From NCBI RefSeq assembly GCF_003111665.1, contig NZ_CP022188.1, forward strand, positions 4,650,001 to 4,714,000: a DNA stretch of 64,000 nucleotides, given 5' to 3'. Below, in pieces: positions 1 through 8,818 of this stretch. The position numbers and the translations under genes are program-made. The notes under the pieces are model-generated. The model worked only from the letters and a program-made list of their open reading frames with translations. It was not told the DNA's origin and did no database searches. How positions within the stretch are numbered: position 1 is the stretch's first letter; each line of letters opens with the position of its first letter. Source of the DNA: Parazoarcus communis (GTDB taxonomy: Bacteria > Pseudomonadota > Gammaproteobacteria > Burkholderiales > Rhodocyclaceae).

Positions 1-1350
1 CCCGAGAATGTGCTCGCGCTCCAGATCCTTCATGTTTGCCGGCCGTGCAGCAGCCTCGGACGGTGCCGGGCCGGCAGAAGCGGCAAAACTTGCCGCCTGA
101 TTGCCGCTTGTTGCCGGTGACGACGCATATCCGGCACCGAATCCCGGAGCAGCCGCGGCGACAGGCGGGGCCGAAACAGCCGGTGACGTCGCCGGCGCAG
201 GCGGCGGGGCCGCCTCGCCCGTCCAGTGCGGCAGGCACAGGCGGATGGTCTCTGCACTCACGGTGTCGCCAGCGGTCAGAATCAGCGCCCGGTGCGCGGT
301 GTTCTCGAGCTCGCGCACGTTGCCTGGCCAGCCATAGCTCAGCAGCAAGCTCTCGGCCTCAGGCGAAAAGCGTGCCTGGCGCCCCGCACGCTGGGCATGA
401 CGCTGCAGGAAGTGACGCGCCAGCGGCACGATGTCGCCCGGCCGCTCGCGCAGCGACGGGATGCTGAGCGGAAACACGTTCAGCCGGTAGTACAAGTCCT
501 CGCGGAAGCGTCCGGCAGCGATTTCCTTGAGCATGTCGCGGTTGCTGGTCGCGAGCACCCGGATATCGAGCGCGATCGGCTTCTTGCCGCCGACCCGTTC
601 CACTTCGCGCTCCTGCAGCACGCGCAGCATCTTGGCCTGCAGACCCAGCGGCATTTCCGAGATCTCGTCGAGCAGGATGGTCCCGCCCTGTGCCTGCTCG
701 AATTTGCCCGGCTGCGAGCTCTGCGCACCGGTAAAGGCGCCCTTCTCGTAGCCGAACAGGGTGGCTTCGAGCAGGTTCTCGGGGATCGCGGCGCAGTTGA
801 TGGCGACGAAGGCTGCACGCGCACGCGGCGAGTGATGGTGGATGTGGCGCGCAAAGACTTCCTTGCCGGTGCCGGATTCGCCGGTGAGCAGCACCGTCGC
901 GTCGGTTTCGGCCACGCGCGCGGCCAGTCCCAGCAGGTTTCGGGTGTGCGGGTCCTCGGCCACGGTATCGTCGGCTTCGGGCTGAACCGCGGCATAACGG
1001 CGCACGTTCTCGAGCAGCACCTCGGGCTCGAAGGGCTTCATCAGAAAATCGCAGGCACCGCCACGCATGGCCGCCACCGCCTTATCCACGTCGCCATAGG
1101 CCGTCATCAGCAGCACTGGCAATTGCGGCAGGCGGCTGCGGATCTCGCCCAGCAACTGCAGGCCGTCCATGGGCTGCATGCGCAGGTCGGACACCACCAG
1201 GTTGAAGGACTGGCGCTCGAGTTCGGCAAGTGCGGACGGGCCGCCGTCGACGCCGGTCACGCCATGCCCCGCCATTTCCAGCGTGAAACACACCGCATCG
1301 CGCAGTGCGTCGTCGTCCTCGACCACGAGGATGTTCAGATGTTCGATCAT
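1..1350 (-). CDS. flrC: Sigma-54-dependent flagellar response regulator FlrC (partial, C-terminus off left edge)
   Basis: This is an NtrC-class enhancer-binding protein expected to activate sigma-54 flagellar promoters when phosphorylated by FlrB. The visible 450 codons hold a receiver domain (about 1-120, phospho-acceptor D55 in VVSDLRM, K105), then an AAA+ domain with Walker A GESGTGKE (157-164) and the sigma-54 contact loop GAFTGA (204-209). A Pro/Ala-rich linker follows, and the frame is still open at the window edge, where LEREHIL looks like the start of the Fis-type DNA-binding domain. The ATG overlaps the flrB stop by four bases, so the pair is translationally coupled. The frame was read by hand from the minus strand because the gene has no stop inside the window. 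Family assignment is firm; FlrC rather than another NtrC-type regulator rests on the flrB and fliF neighbours. Confidence 0.93.
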   Translation of the reverse strand, partial: MIEHLNILVVEDDDALRDAVCFTLEMAGHGVTGVDGGPSALAELERQSFNLVVSDLRMQPMDGLQLLGEIRSRLPQLPVLLMTAYGDVDKAVAAMRGGACDFLMKPFEPEVLLENVRRYAAVQPEADDTVAEDPHTRNLLGLAARVAETDATVLLTGESGTGKEVFARHIHHHSPRARAAFVAINCAAIPENLLEATLFGYEKGAFTGAQSSQPGKFEQAQGGTILLDEISEMPLGLQAKMLRVLQEREVERVGGKKPIALDIRVLATSNRDMLKEIAAGRFREDLYYRLNVFPLSIPSLRERPGDIVPLARHFLQRHAQRAGRQARFSPEAESLLLSYGWPGNVRELENTAHRALILTAGDTVSAETIRLCLPHWTGEAAPPPAPATSPAVSAPPVAAAAPGFGAGYASSPATSGNQAASFAASAGPAPSEAAARPANMKDLEREHILG

Positions 1351-2537
1351 GATGCGCGTGCTCCGCCCGCAGCGGCGCCATTCGTGGCGCCCAGGGGCAA
1401 GGTCAGGGTAAAGGTCGTGCCGGTGCCGGGCGTGGAGCTCAGCGCGATGTCGCCGCCATGGCCGCGCGCCACGCCGCGGGCAATCGCCAGGCCAAGGCCG
1501 GTGCCCTCGGCACGGGTGGTAAAGAAGGGGTCGAACAGGCGTGTCTGCACTTCGGGCGCAATGCCGCGGCCGGTGTCACTGACCACGAAACGCACCTCCC
1601 TGCCCTGCGCCCCGTCATCCAGGAAAACCTGGCAGCTCACCTTGCCGCCCGGTTCGGTCGCCTGGATTGCATTCTCCAGCAGATTCGTCAGTGCGCCGCC
1701 CACGGCCTTGCGGTCGCCATGCACGGTCAGCGCACCACATTCGCAGGCGCTCGTAAACTCGATCTGTCGCGCCCGCGCAAGCGGTTCCAGGGTGTGGGTG
1801 AGCTCGGCTGCCAGATCGCAGACGCCGAAATCCTGCCGCCCCAGGCTGTCACCGCGCGCAAACAGCAGCATGTCGCGGATCAGGCGCTCAAGGTAACGCA
1901 TGCGTTCGATGGCCCGCTCCGCCACCTTGGCCCGCTCTGCCGGCCCGAGCTCGGGCTGGCGCAGGTTGCCGGTGTACAGCAGCGCGGCCGCGAGCGGCGT
2001 GCGCAACTGGTGGGCGAGCCCGGCCACCATCTCGCCCATTGCCGCCAGGCGTTCGTTGCGCTCTGCGGCCAGGCGCATGCGGTGGGTTTCGGTGACATCG
2101 TGCAGCAGCAGGATGCGCTCCTCGCCGGACTCGAGCGCGGTTTCCGACATGGCCAGGCGCCGCGCGCCCTCGGGGCGTTCGATGGTGAGCTCGCCCGGCG
2201 TCTCGGTGGTCTGCAAGGCTGCGGCGACCTCATCCCAGATCTTGCCGACGAGATTGGTTCCGAACTGCACCTCCGCCGCGCGGTTGACCTGAACCACTTC
2301 GCCCGCACGATTCACCACCACCACGCCTGCGGGCAAAGCGCCCATCAGCACCGTCAGGCGCTCGGTCAACTGCACCACCTGCCCCTGCAGGGCGTTGTAG
2401 GCGGTCGACAGCTCTTCCGATGCGCGGCTGAAGAGCGCAAAGGCCTCGGCCAGCTGGGCAGCATCCAGCGGCGGGGCGGCTTCCCCTGGCGGTTGGGCTT
2501 TATCGGCGGTCGTCGGCATCATCGGCGAATGCTCCAT
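1347..2537 (-). CDS. flrB: Flagellar sensor histidine kinase FlrB
   Basis: Soluble histidine kinase, partner of FlrC in the two-component step that switches on late flagellar genes. The protein of about 396 residues has a PAS-like domain, a HisKA segment with the phospho-acceptor His in GLAHQLRTPLAAAL, and a HATPase_c domain with the G boxes VSDTGRGIAP and GTGLGLAIARGV. No membrane helix is visible, as is usual for FlrB/FleS. I chose the ATG at 2537. The frame is open to a TTG at 2585, and ATGs at 2525 and 2522 have a GGAG upstream, so the true start may be up to five residues shorter. The stop overlaps the flrC start as ATGA. The gene is divergent from fliF. Confidence 0.9.
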   Translation of the reverse strand: MEHSPMMPTTADKAQPPGEAAPPLDAAQLAEAFALFSRASEELSTAYNALQGQVVQLTERLTVLMGALPAGVVVVNRAGEVVQVNRAAEVQFGTNLVGKIWDEVAAALQTTETPGELTIERPEGARRLAMSETALESGEERILLLHDVTETHRMRLAAERNERLAAMGEMVAGLAHQLRTPLAAALLYTGNLRQPELGPAERAKVAERAIERMRYLERLIRDMLLFARGDSLGRQDFGVCDLAAELTHTLEPLARARQIEFTSACECGALTVHGDRKAVGGALTNLLENAIQATEPGGKVSCQVFLDDGAQGREVRFVVSDTGRGIAPEVQTRLFDPFFTTRAEGTGLGLAIARGVARGHGGDIALSSTPGTGTTFTLTLPLGATNGAAAGGARAS

Positions 2538-2579
2538 TTTCACGACTGGCACTCTAAGTGCTGACAAGCGTATGGTAAC

Positions 2580-2596
2580 CGGCAAACAGGCGGCAA
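2580..2596 (+). promoter_or_regulatory. Possible sigma-54 promoter for fliF
   Basis: The spacing GG (2581-2582), ten bases, GC (2593-2594) fits a sigma-54 -24/-12 pair, with GGCA after the -24 but a poor -12 (cgGC). It lies about 100 bp before fliF, which in related bacteria is activated by FlrC or FleQ with sigma-54. An inverted repeat, gcggca-aaaaa-tgccgc (2590-2606), overlaps the -12 side and could be an operator or an RNA hairpin. The match is weak and GG-N10-GC is common by chance. Confidence 0.3.
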
Positions 2597-2681
2597 AAAA
2601 TGCCGCTTATTCATCGAAGAGCCTTGCCCGCGCGGGCAGACAATGCTGCCATCCATAAAGGGCAGCACCGGGAATTCCAAA

Positions 2682-4364
2682 ATGGCTACAGCAGATACGA
2701 TTGCCGCGACGCCTGCCAGCGCCATGAACGCGCGCTTGCAGCAGACCTTGCAGAACATCAACGCCCTGACGCAGCAGCAGAAGCTGGCGGCAGCCGTGGC
2801 GCTCGGGCTCGCCATTGCACTCGTGGTCGGCGTGCTGATGTGGAACCGCGGCCCGGACTACGGCGTCCTGTTCTCCAATCTGGAAGAGCGCGACGGCGGC
2901 CAGATCATCGCCGCCCTGCAGCAGCAGAACGTGCCCTATCGCATGTCGAGCGACGGCCGCTCCATCCTGGTTTCCCAGGATCAGGTGCACGACGTGCGTC
3001 TCCGCCTTGCCGCCGAAGGCCTGCCCAAGGGCGGCATGGTGGGTTTCGAGCTGATGGATACGCAGAAGCTCGGCGTGTCGCAGTTCAACGAACAGATCAA
3101 CTATCAGCGCGCGCTCGAAGGCGAGCTCTCGCGCACCGTGCAGTCGATTGCCTCGGTCATGAGCGCACGGGTGCATCTGGCCATGCCCAAGCAGACCGCC
3201 TTCCTGCGCGACGACCAGAAGCCCACAGCCTCGGTGATGGTCAAACTGCGCGCCGGGCGCGTGCTAGACGCCACCCAGATCGCCGGCATCGTGCACCTGG
3301 TGTCGTCCAGCGTGCCGCGCATGAGCGAATCCGGCGTGAGCATCGTCAACCAGAACGGCGAACTGCTCACCATGAAGTCCGACCCTCTGCGCCAGGCCGG
3401 GCTCGACCCGACGCAGCTGGAGTATGTGCGCGAAGTCGAAGCCAGCTTCATCCGCCGCATCGAAACCATTGTCGAGCCGCTCGTGGGCAAGGGCAACTTC
3501 CGCGCCCAGGTCACCGCTGACGTCGATTTCAACCAGGTCGAGCAGACCGCGGAGACCTACAAGCCCAATCCCTCGCCCGACCAGGCCATCCGCAGCCAGC
3601 AGACCAGCGAGCAGCTCTCGCGCGACGCCGGCGCACAGGGCGTGCCCGGCGCGCTCACCAACCAGCCGCCCGCCCCGGCCACCGCGCCAATCACCACGCC
3701 TGCGGTCGCTGGCCAGACCAACGCCAACGGCACGCAGCCCGGCACCAGCAACCGCAGCGCCGTGCTCAACTACGAGCTCGACCGCACGGTGCAGCACGTC
3801 AAGCAGTCGCTCGGCCAGATCAAGCGCCTGTCGGTCGCGGTGGTGGTGAACCATCGCAACACCACGCTGCCCAACGGTGACCCGCAGGTGGTGCCGCCGA
3901 CCGACGAGGAGATCGCCCGCATCACCAACCTGGTCCGCGAAGCCATGGGCTACAACGAAGGACGCGGCGACACGCTCAACGTTGCGAGCAGCCCGTTCGC
4001 GATCACCGACACCGCCGAGCCCGAACTGCCGCTGTGGAAAGACCCCGAGATGCTCGATCTCGGCAAGGAAGGCCTGAAGTACCTGGTCGTGCTCGCCGCC
4101 ATCCTCTTTGCCTACTTCGCCGTCGTGCGCCCGCTGATGCGCACCGTCGCGCCGAAGAAGAGCGAGGAGGAGGAGGAAGAGGCAGAAGGCATCGAGGGCG
4201 AGGAAGGCGAAGAGGACGCCACGGTCAGCCTTTCCGGCGCGGCCACCGGCGACAGCTACGAAGCCCGCCTCGCTCGTGCGCGCGAAATGGCACGCTCCGA
4301 TCCGAAGATGGTGGCCAACCTCATCAAGGAATGGATGGGCGTCAATGAGGAGGGTCGCAAGTGA
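2682..4364 (+). CDS. fliF: Flagellar MS-ring protein FliF
   Basis: FliF forms the MS ring in the inner membrane, the base on which the flagellar motor and export gate assemble. The 560-residue protein has a first membrane helix at about 35-55, the YscJ/FliF ring-building region, a long Pro/Ala/Thr-rich periplasmic stretch, a second helix near 465-485, an acidic run of Glu residues and a C-terminal tail (DPKMVANLIKEWMG) of the kind that binds FliG. I start it at the ATG at 2682 (MATADTIAA); an upstream in-frame ATG at 2643 would add 13 residues that do not look like family sequence. The stop overlaps the fliG GTG start. First gene of fliFGHI. fliE, often just upstream of fliF, is not between flrB and fliF. 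Confidence 0.95.
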   Translation: MATADTIAATPASAMNARLQQTLQNINALTQQQKLAAAVALGLAIALVVGVLMWNRGPDYGVLFSNLEERDGGQIIAALQQQNVPYRMSSDGRSILVSQDQVHDVRLRLAAEGLPKGGMVGFELMDTQKLGVSQFNEQINYQRALEGELSRTVQSIASVMSARVHLAMPKQTAFLRDDQKPTASVMVKLRAGRVLDATQIAGIVHLVSSSVPRMSESGVSIVNQNGELLTMKSDPLRQAGLDPTQLEYVREVEASFIRRIETIVEPLVGKGNFRAQVTADVDFNQVEQTAETYKPNPSPDQAIRSQQTSEQLSRDAGAQGVPGALTNQPPAPATAPITTPAVAGQTNANGTQPGTSNRSAVLNYELDRTVQHVKQSLGQIKRLSVAVVVNHRNTTLPNGDPQVVPPTDEEIARITNLVREAMGYNEGRGDTLNVASSPFAITDTAEPELPLWKDPEMLDLGKEGLKYLVVLAAILFAYFAVVRPLMRTVAPKKSEEEEEEAEGIEGEEGEEDATVSLSGAATGDSYEARLARAREMARSDPKMVANLIKEWMGVNEEGRK

Positions 4365-5362
4365 CCACACCCGAAGAAGGAACCGAAAAAGCCGCCCTGC
4401 TGCTGCTCACCCTGGGCCCGAACGAGGCCTCCGAGGTCCTGAAGCATCTCGGCCCGCGCGAAGTGCAGAAGCTGGGCATGAAGATGGCCACCATGCCCGC
4501 GCAGGAGCGCAGCAAGGTCGCCCCCATCCTGGAGGAGCTCGACACCCACTTCGGCAAGGGCTCGCCGATCCACGGCGACGAAGCGCAGATCCGCGAGATG
4601 CTGACCAAGGCACTCGGCGACGAGCGCGCCGCCCACATCATCTCGCGCGTGCTGCAGGGCTCGGACACCGCCGGCATCGAAAGCCTGAAGTGGATGGATG
4701 CGGCCACCGCAGCCGACCTGATCAAGAACGAACACCCGCAGATCATCGCCACCATCCTGGTCCACCTCGAATTCGACCAGGCGGGCGAGATCGTCAAGCA
4801 CTTTACCGACCGCCTGCGCAACGACGTGATGCTGCGCATCGCCACCCTCGACGGCGTGCAACCGACCGCACTCAAGGAGCTCAACGAGGCCCTCAGCCGC
4901 ATGCTGGCCGGCGCATCCACCTCCAAGAAGGCGGCAATGGGCGGGGTTCGCCATGCGGCGGAGATCCTCAACTTCGTCGGCTCCGGCGCGGAAACCGCCG
5001 TCATCGACAACGTGCGCGACTACGACCCGGATCTGGCACAGAAGATTCTCGACGAGATGTTCGTGTTCGAGAACCTGCTCGACATCGACGACCGCGGCAT
5101 CCAGACCGTGCTGCGCGAAGTGCAGTCCGACTCCCTCATCATCGCGCTCAAGGGCGCGGCGCCCGAACTGCGCGAGAAGATCTTCAAGAACATGTCGAGC
5201 CGCGCGGCCGACATGATGCGCGAAGACCTCGAAGCCAAGGGCCCGGTGCGCCTGTCCGAGGTCGAGGCCGAGCAGAAGGAAATCCTCAAGATCGTCCGTC
5301 GCCTGGCAGAGGAAGGCCAGGTCATGATGGCAAGCAAGGGCGGCGACGATGGTTTCGTTTAA
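4361..5362 (+). CDS. fliG: Flagellar motor switch protein FliG
   Basis: FliG is the rotor protein that takes torque from the stator and joins FliF to FliM. At 333 residues it has the normal family length. It carries the EHPQ motif near residues 124-127 that binds FliM, and the C-terminal region has the charged torque helix (around DDRGIQTVLREV). It starts with GTG, and GTGA overlaps the fliF stop, so translation is probably coupled. The next gene, fliH, follows after 24 bp. Confidence 0.96.
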   Translation: MTTPEEGTEKAALLLLTLGPNEASEVLKHLGPREVQKLGMKMATMPAQERSKVAPILEELDTHFGKGSPIHGDEAQIREMLTKALGDERAAHIISRVLQGSDTAGIESLKWMDAATAADLIKNEHPQIIATILVHLEFDQAGEIVKHFTDRLRNDVMLRIATLDGVQPTALKELNEALSRMLAGASTSKKAAMGGVRHAAEILNFVGSGAETAVIDNVRDYDPDLAQKILDEMFVFENLLDIDDRGIQTVLREVQSDSLIIALKGAAPELREKIFKNMSSRAADMMREDLEAKGPVRLSEVEAEQKEILKIVRRLAEEGQVMMASKGGDDGFV

Positions 5363-5386
5363 CGCAGCGAAAGCGAGCCCGCGACC

Positions 5387-6139
5387 ATGAGCATTTCGCG
5401 CCATCAGGCGGTAGGCGCCTACCGTCGCTGGGAGCCGACCGCGTTCGATGCCGACGCCAAGGATGCCGCCAAACCGGCACCGCCCGAGAACGCGCAGCCG
5501 GCGCCGGAACCCGTTGCAGCGCCCGAGCCCGAGCCCGCGCTCGACACCAGTCTGCCCGAAGGCTTCCAGCTCCCCACCGCCGACGACATCGAGCGCATGC
5601 ATGAAGAGGCGCGCACCTCCGGACACACCGAAGGCTTCACCGAAGGCCGCGCCGCCGGCGAAAAGGACGGCTATGACGCGGGCTACGCCGAAGGCAAGGC
5701 CCAGGCCGAGGCCGAAGCCGAACGCCTGGCCGGTCTCGCCGACGAGCTCGACACCGCCATGGGCAAGATCGACGAGGAAGTCGCCGACGAACTGCTCGCG
5801 CTCGCCATCGAGATTGCCCGCCAGGTGCTCCAGCACACCCTCGCCACCCAGCCCGAAAGCGTCATCGAAACCATCCGCGCCGCGCTCCAGCAACTCCCCC
5901 AGTCCCACGCCCAGATCCGGCTCAACCCGGAAGACCTCGCGCTTGCCCGCGAGCACCTCGGCGAACAGCTCAGCCATGGCGGCCACCGCCTCGTCGAGGA
6001 TGAAGACATTGCCCGCGGCGGCTGCCGGGTCGAGGCCTCGGGCGCACAGATCGATGCCACCATGGAAACCCGCTGGCGTCGCGTGCTCGAGAGCCTGGGC
6101 AAGGACGAGGCCGAATGGACGCCGCCGGAGGAAGAATGA
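5387..6139 (+). CDS. fliH: Flagellar assembly protein FliH
   Basis: FliH is the peripheral-stalk-like regulator of the export ATPase FliI in the flagellar type III apparatus. The 250-residue protein has a Pro/Ala-rich N-terminal part, then a Gly-rich GxxxG-like helix ([20 protein letters not shown]) typical of FliH, and the FliH/YscL C-terminal domain. The stop overlaps the fliI start (ATGA). Family assignment rests on this helix and on the position between fliG and fliI. Confidence 0.92.
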   Translation: MSISRHQAVGAYRRWEPTAFDADAKDAAKPAPPENAQPAPEPVAAPEPEPALDTSLPEGFQLPTADDIERMHEEARTSGHTEGFTEGRAAGEKDGYDAGYAEGKAQAEAEAERLAGLADELDTAMGKIDEEVADELLALAIEIARQVLQHTLATQPESVIETIRAALQQLPQSHAQIRLNPEDLALAREHLGEQLSHGGHRLVEDEDIARGGCRVEASGAQIDATMETRWRRVLESLGKDEAEWTPPEEE

Positions 6140-7536
6140 AGCGCCACGGCGAAACCTGGCGCACGTTTCTGCAGGACGGCCAGCAGCTGGTCGAGGGCGT
6201 CACCCCCTTCCAGAGCGCCGGGCGCCTCACACGCATCAACGGTCTGGTGATGGAGGCGGCCGGGCTGCGCTTGCCGCTCGGCTCTGGCTGCAAGGTGATG
6301 GTGCCCGGCGGCGGCTATGTCGAAGCCGAAGTCGTCGGCTTCAACGGCGACCGCCTGTTCATGATGCCGACCGACGACGTGTTCGGCCTTGCCCCCGGCG
6401 CCCAGGTCCTGCCGATGGAAACCAGCCAGCCGCGACTCGTCGCCGGCAAACCGCTCGGCCCGCGCCGCCGCGCCTCCGACCGTGCCAAGCACCTGCCCGT
6501 GGGCGACGCCCTGCTCGGGCGCGTGGTCGATGGCGCAGGACGTCCCCTCGACGCGCTCGGCCCCTTGCAGACATCCGAGACACGCTCGCTGCAGGGGCGC
6601 CCGATCAACCCGCTCAACCGCGCGCCGATTCGCGCCCCGCTCGACGTCGGCATTCGCGGCATCAACAGCCTGCTCACCATCGGCCGCGGCCAGCGTCTGG
6701 GCCTGTTCGCCGGCTCCGGCGTCGGCAAATCCGTGCTGATCGGCATGATGGCGCGCTATACCGAAGCCGACGTGATCGTGGTCGGTCTCATCGGCGAGCG
6801 TGGTCGCGAGGTGAAGGAGTTCATCGAGCACAGCCTCGGGGCAGTCGGTCTCGAGCGCTCGGTGGTGGTCGCCGCCCCCGCCGACACCAGCCCCCTGATG
6901 CGGCTGCAGGGCGCGGCCTACGCCACCACCATCGCGGAGTATTTTCGTGATCAGGGCAAGCAGGTGCTGCTGGTCATGGACTCGCTCACCCGCTACGCCA
7001 TGGCCCAGCGCGAGATCGCGCTGGCCATCGGCGAACCTCCGGTCACCCGCGGCTATCCGCCATCCGTCTTCGCCCGCCTGCCGGCGCTGGTCGAACGCGC
7101 CGGTAACGGCCCCGACGGCGGCGGTTCGATCACGGCCTTCTACACCGTGCTGGCCGAGGGCGACGACCAGCAGGACCCGATCGCCGACTCGGCACGCGCA
7201 ATTCTGGACGGCCACATCGTGCTCACACGCGCACTGGCCGATCAGGGCCACTACCCTGCGATCGACGTCGAACAATCCATCTCGCGCGCCATGCACAGCA
7301 TCGTTGGCGACGAACACTTCGAGAAAGTGCGTCGTTTCAAACAGTTGTTCTCGCGCTATCAGCGCTCGCGCGACCTGATTGCCGTCGGCGCCTACCAGGC
7401 TGGGGGCGATCCGATGCTCGACCTCGCAGTCAAGGCCTACCCCAGCCTCGAAGCCTTCCTGCAGCAGCGCATCGACGAGCGCGAGGACTATATCGGCGCT
7501 GTCAATAAGCTCAATCAGCTTTTCTCTGGAAACTGA
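6136..7536 (+). CDS. fliI: Flagellum-specific ATP synthase FliI
   Basis: FliI is the hexameric ATPase that unfolds and feeds substrates to the flagellar export gate. The 466-residue protein has the Walker A motif GSGVGKSVL near residues 195-203, the [10 protein letters not shown] segment, and Walker [14 protein letters not shown] chose the ATG at 6136 because GGAGGAAGA lies directly before it and it overlaps the fliH stop; an in-frame ATG 21 bp upstream has no such site. The expected next gene, fliJ, is absent: the strand continues with an unrelated transporter gene after 63 bp. Confidence 0.96.
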   Translation: MKRHGETWRTFLQDGQQLVEGVTPFQSAGRLTRINGLVMEAAGLRLPLGSGCKVMVPGGGYVEAEVVGFNGDRLFMMPTDDVFGLAPGAQVLPMETSQPRLVAGKPLGPRRRASDRAKHLPVGDALLGRVVDGAGRPLDALGPLQTSETRSLQGRPINPLNRAPIRAPLDVGIRGINSLLTIGRGQRLGLFAGSGVGKSVLIGMMARYTEADVIVVGLIGERGREVKEFIEHSLGAVGLERSVVVAAPADTSPLMRLQGAAYATTIAEYFRDQGKQVLLVMDSLTRYAMAQREIALAIGEPPVTRGYPPSVFARLPALVERAGNGPDGGGSITAFYTVLAEGDDQQDPIADSARAILDGHIVLTRALADQGHYPAIDVEQSISRAMHSIVGDEHFEKVRRFKQLFSRYQRSRDLIAVGAYQAGGDPMLDLAVKAYPSLEAFLQQRIDEREDYIGAVNKLNQLFSGN

Positions 7537-7599
7537 GCACGCAGCACGCGCTATGATTCAGGCCAGTACTGTCTGCCAATGACCGCAAGGAGAATCTGC

Positions 7600-8688
7600 A
7601 TGACCCAACGCCGCCACTTCATGCTTTCGGCCGCTGCACTCGCCGTTGCCGCCACCCTGCCTCTCGGCGCACTTGCAGAGGAGCCCACCAAGATCGGCTT
7701 CGTCTACGTCAGTCCGATCGGCGATGCGGGCTGGACCTTCCAGCACGACGAAGGCCGCAAGGAAATGGAAAAGGCCCTGGGCACCAAGGTGCAAACCAAG
7801 TACGTCGAGAACGTCGCTGAAGGCGCCGACGCCGAACGCGTGATCCGCGAGTTTGCCGCCAGTGGCAACAAGGTGGTGTTCGCCACCAGCTTCGGCTACA
7901 TGAACTACGTCGAGCGCGTGGCCAAGCAGTTTCCCAATGTGGCGTTCATGCACGCCACCGGCTACAAGATGGGCAAGAACTTCGGCAACTACAACGCCCG
8001 CTTCTACGAAGGCCGCTACGTGACCGGCGTCATCGCCGGCAAGATGAGCAAGACCAATGTGCTCGGCTACGTCGCCGCCTTCCCCATCCCCGAGGTCCTG
8101 CAAGGCATCAACGCCTTCACCCTTGGCGCGAAGAGCGTCAACCCCAAGGCCGAAGTGCGGGTGATCTGGACCAACGCGTGGTACGACCCGGGCAAGGAGC
8201 GCGAAGCGGCCATGACCCTGATCAGCCAGGGCGCAGACATGCTGACCCACCACACCGACTCCACCGCCGTCGTGCAGTCTGCCGAGGAAAAAGGCGTCTA
8301 CGCCTTCGGCTACCACTCCGACATGTCGAAGTACGGCCCCAAAGCCCAGCTCACCGCCACCACGCACCACTGGGGTGAGTTCTACACCAGGACGGCCAAG
8401 GCCGTCGCTGAGGGTACCTGGAAGCCCGAAAGCATCTGGGGCGGCTACAAGGAAGGCATGGTCAGCCTCGCACCGCTCAACCCGGCCATTCCCGCCGACG
8501 TAAAGACCATGGTCACGGGCATCGAAGGCAAGCTCAAGGCCGGCACCCTCCACCCCTTCACCGGCCCGATCGTTGACCAGTCCGGCAAGGAACGCCTCGC
8601 CAAGGGCGCAGTCATGGACGACGTCGCGCTGGGCAAGATGGACTTCTTCGTCGAAGGCGTGGCTTCGCGCCTGCCGAACGCAAAGTAA
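7600..8688 (+). CDS. BMP-family ABC transporter substrate-binding protein
   Basis: Periplasmic binding protein of the BMP/PnrA family, whose members bind purine nucleosides or related compounds for ABC import. The 362-residue protein starts with MTQRRHFMLSAAALAVAA, a signal peptide probably cleaved after GALA. The mature start KIGFVYVSPIGDAGWTFQHD is typical of the family, with the conserved GYMNYVERVAKQFPNV and FYEGRYVTGVIAG segments further on. Start chosen at 7600, with AAGGAG seven bases upstream. No permease or ATPase gene of the transporter is next to it, so it must work with components elsewhere. The guanine deaminase gene follows, which suggests a purine-base substrate; that is inference. 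Confidence 0.88.
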   Translation: MTQRRHFMLSAAALAVAATLPLGALAEEPTKIGFVYVSPIGDAGWTFQHDEGRKEMEKALGTKVQTKYVENVAEGADAERVIREFAASGNKVVFATSFGYMNYVERVAKQFPNVAFMHATGYKMGKNFGNYNARFYEGRYVTGVIAGKMSKTNVLGYVAAFPIPEVLQGINAFTLGAKSVNPKAEVRVIWTNAWYDPGKEREAAMTLISQGADMLTHHTDSTAVVQSAEEKGVYAFGYHSDMSKYGPKAQLTATTHHWGEFYTRTAKAVAEGTWKPESIWGGYKEGMVSLAPLNPAIPADVKTMVTGIEGKLKAGTLHPFTGPIVDQSGKERLAKGAVMDDVALGKMDFFVEGVASRLPNAK

Positions 8689-8818
8689 GCCTTCTCTCCG
8701 CTTACAGAAGCCCACCGCTCCTGTAACCGGTCGGCGCCGGGCCTGCGTATGTGCAGGCCTGTTGCGCCCCGACTGCGCATCCGCAGGTCCGCGTTATCTC
8801 TATCTCCTCCCGCGCAAT

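Noticed and set aside
226..1896. Long plus-strand frame of 556 codons opposite flrB and flrC
   Set aside because: It lies fully antisense to two clear two-component genes, has no recognisable domain or ribosome-binding site, and its length follows from GC-rich codon bias.
2589..2606. Alternative sigma-54 site over GGCGGCAAAAAATGC
   Set aside because: The GG to GC distance is 11 instead of 10; the site one step upstream (2580-2596) has the right spacing and was kept at low confidence.
4256..5986. 576-codon minus-strand frame opposite fliG and fliH
   Set aside because: Antisense to well-supported flagellar genes, with no domain.
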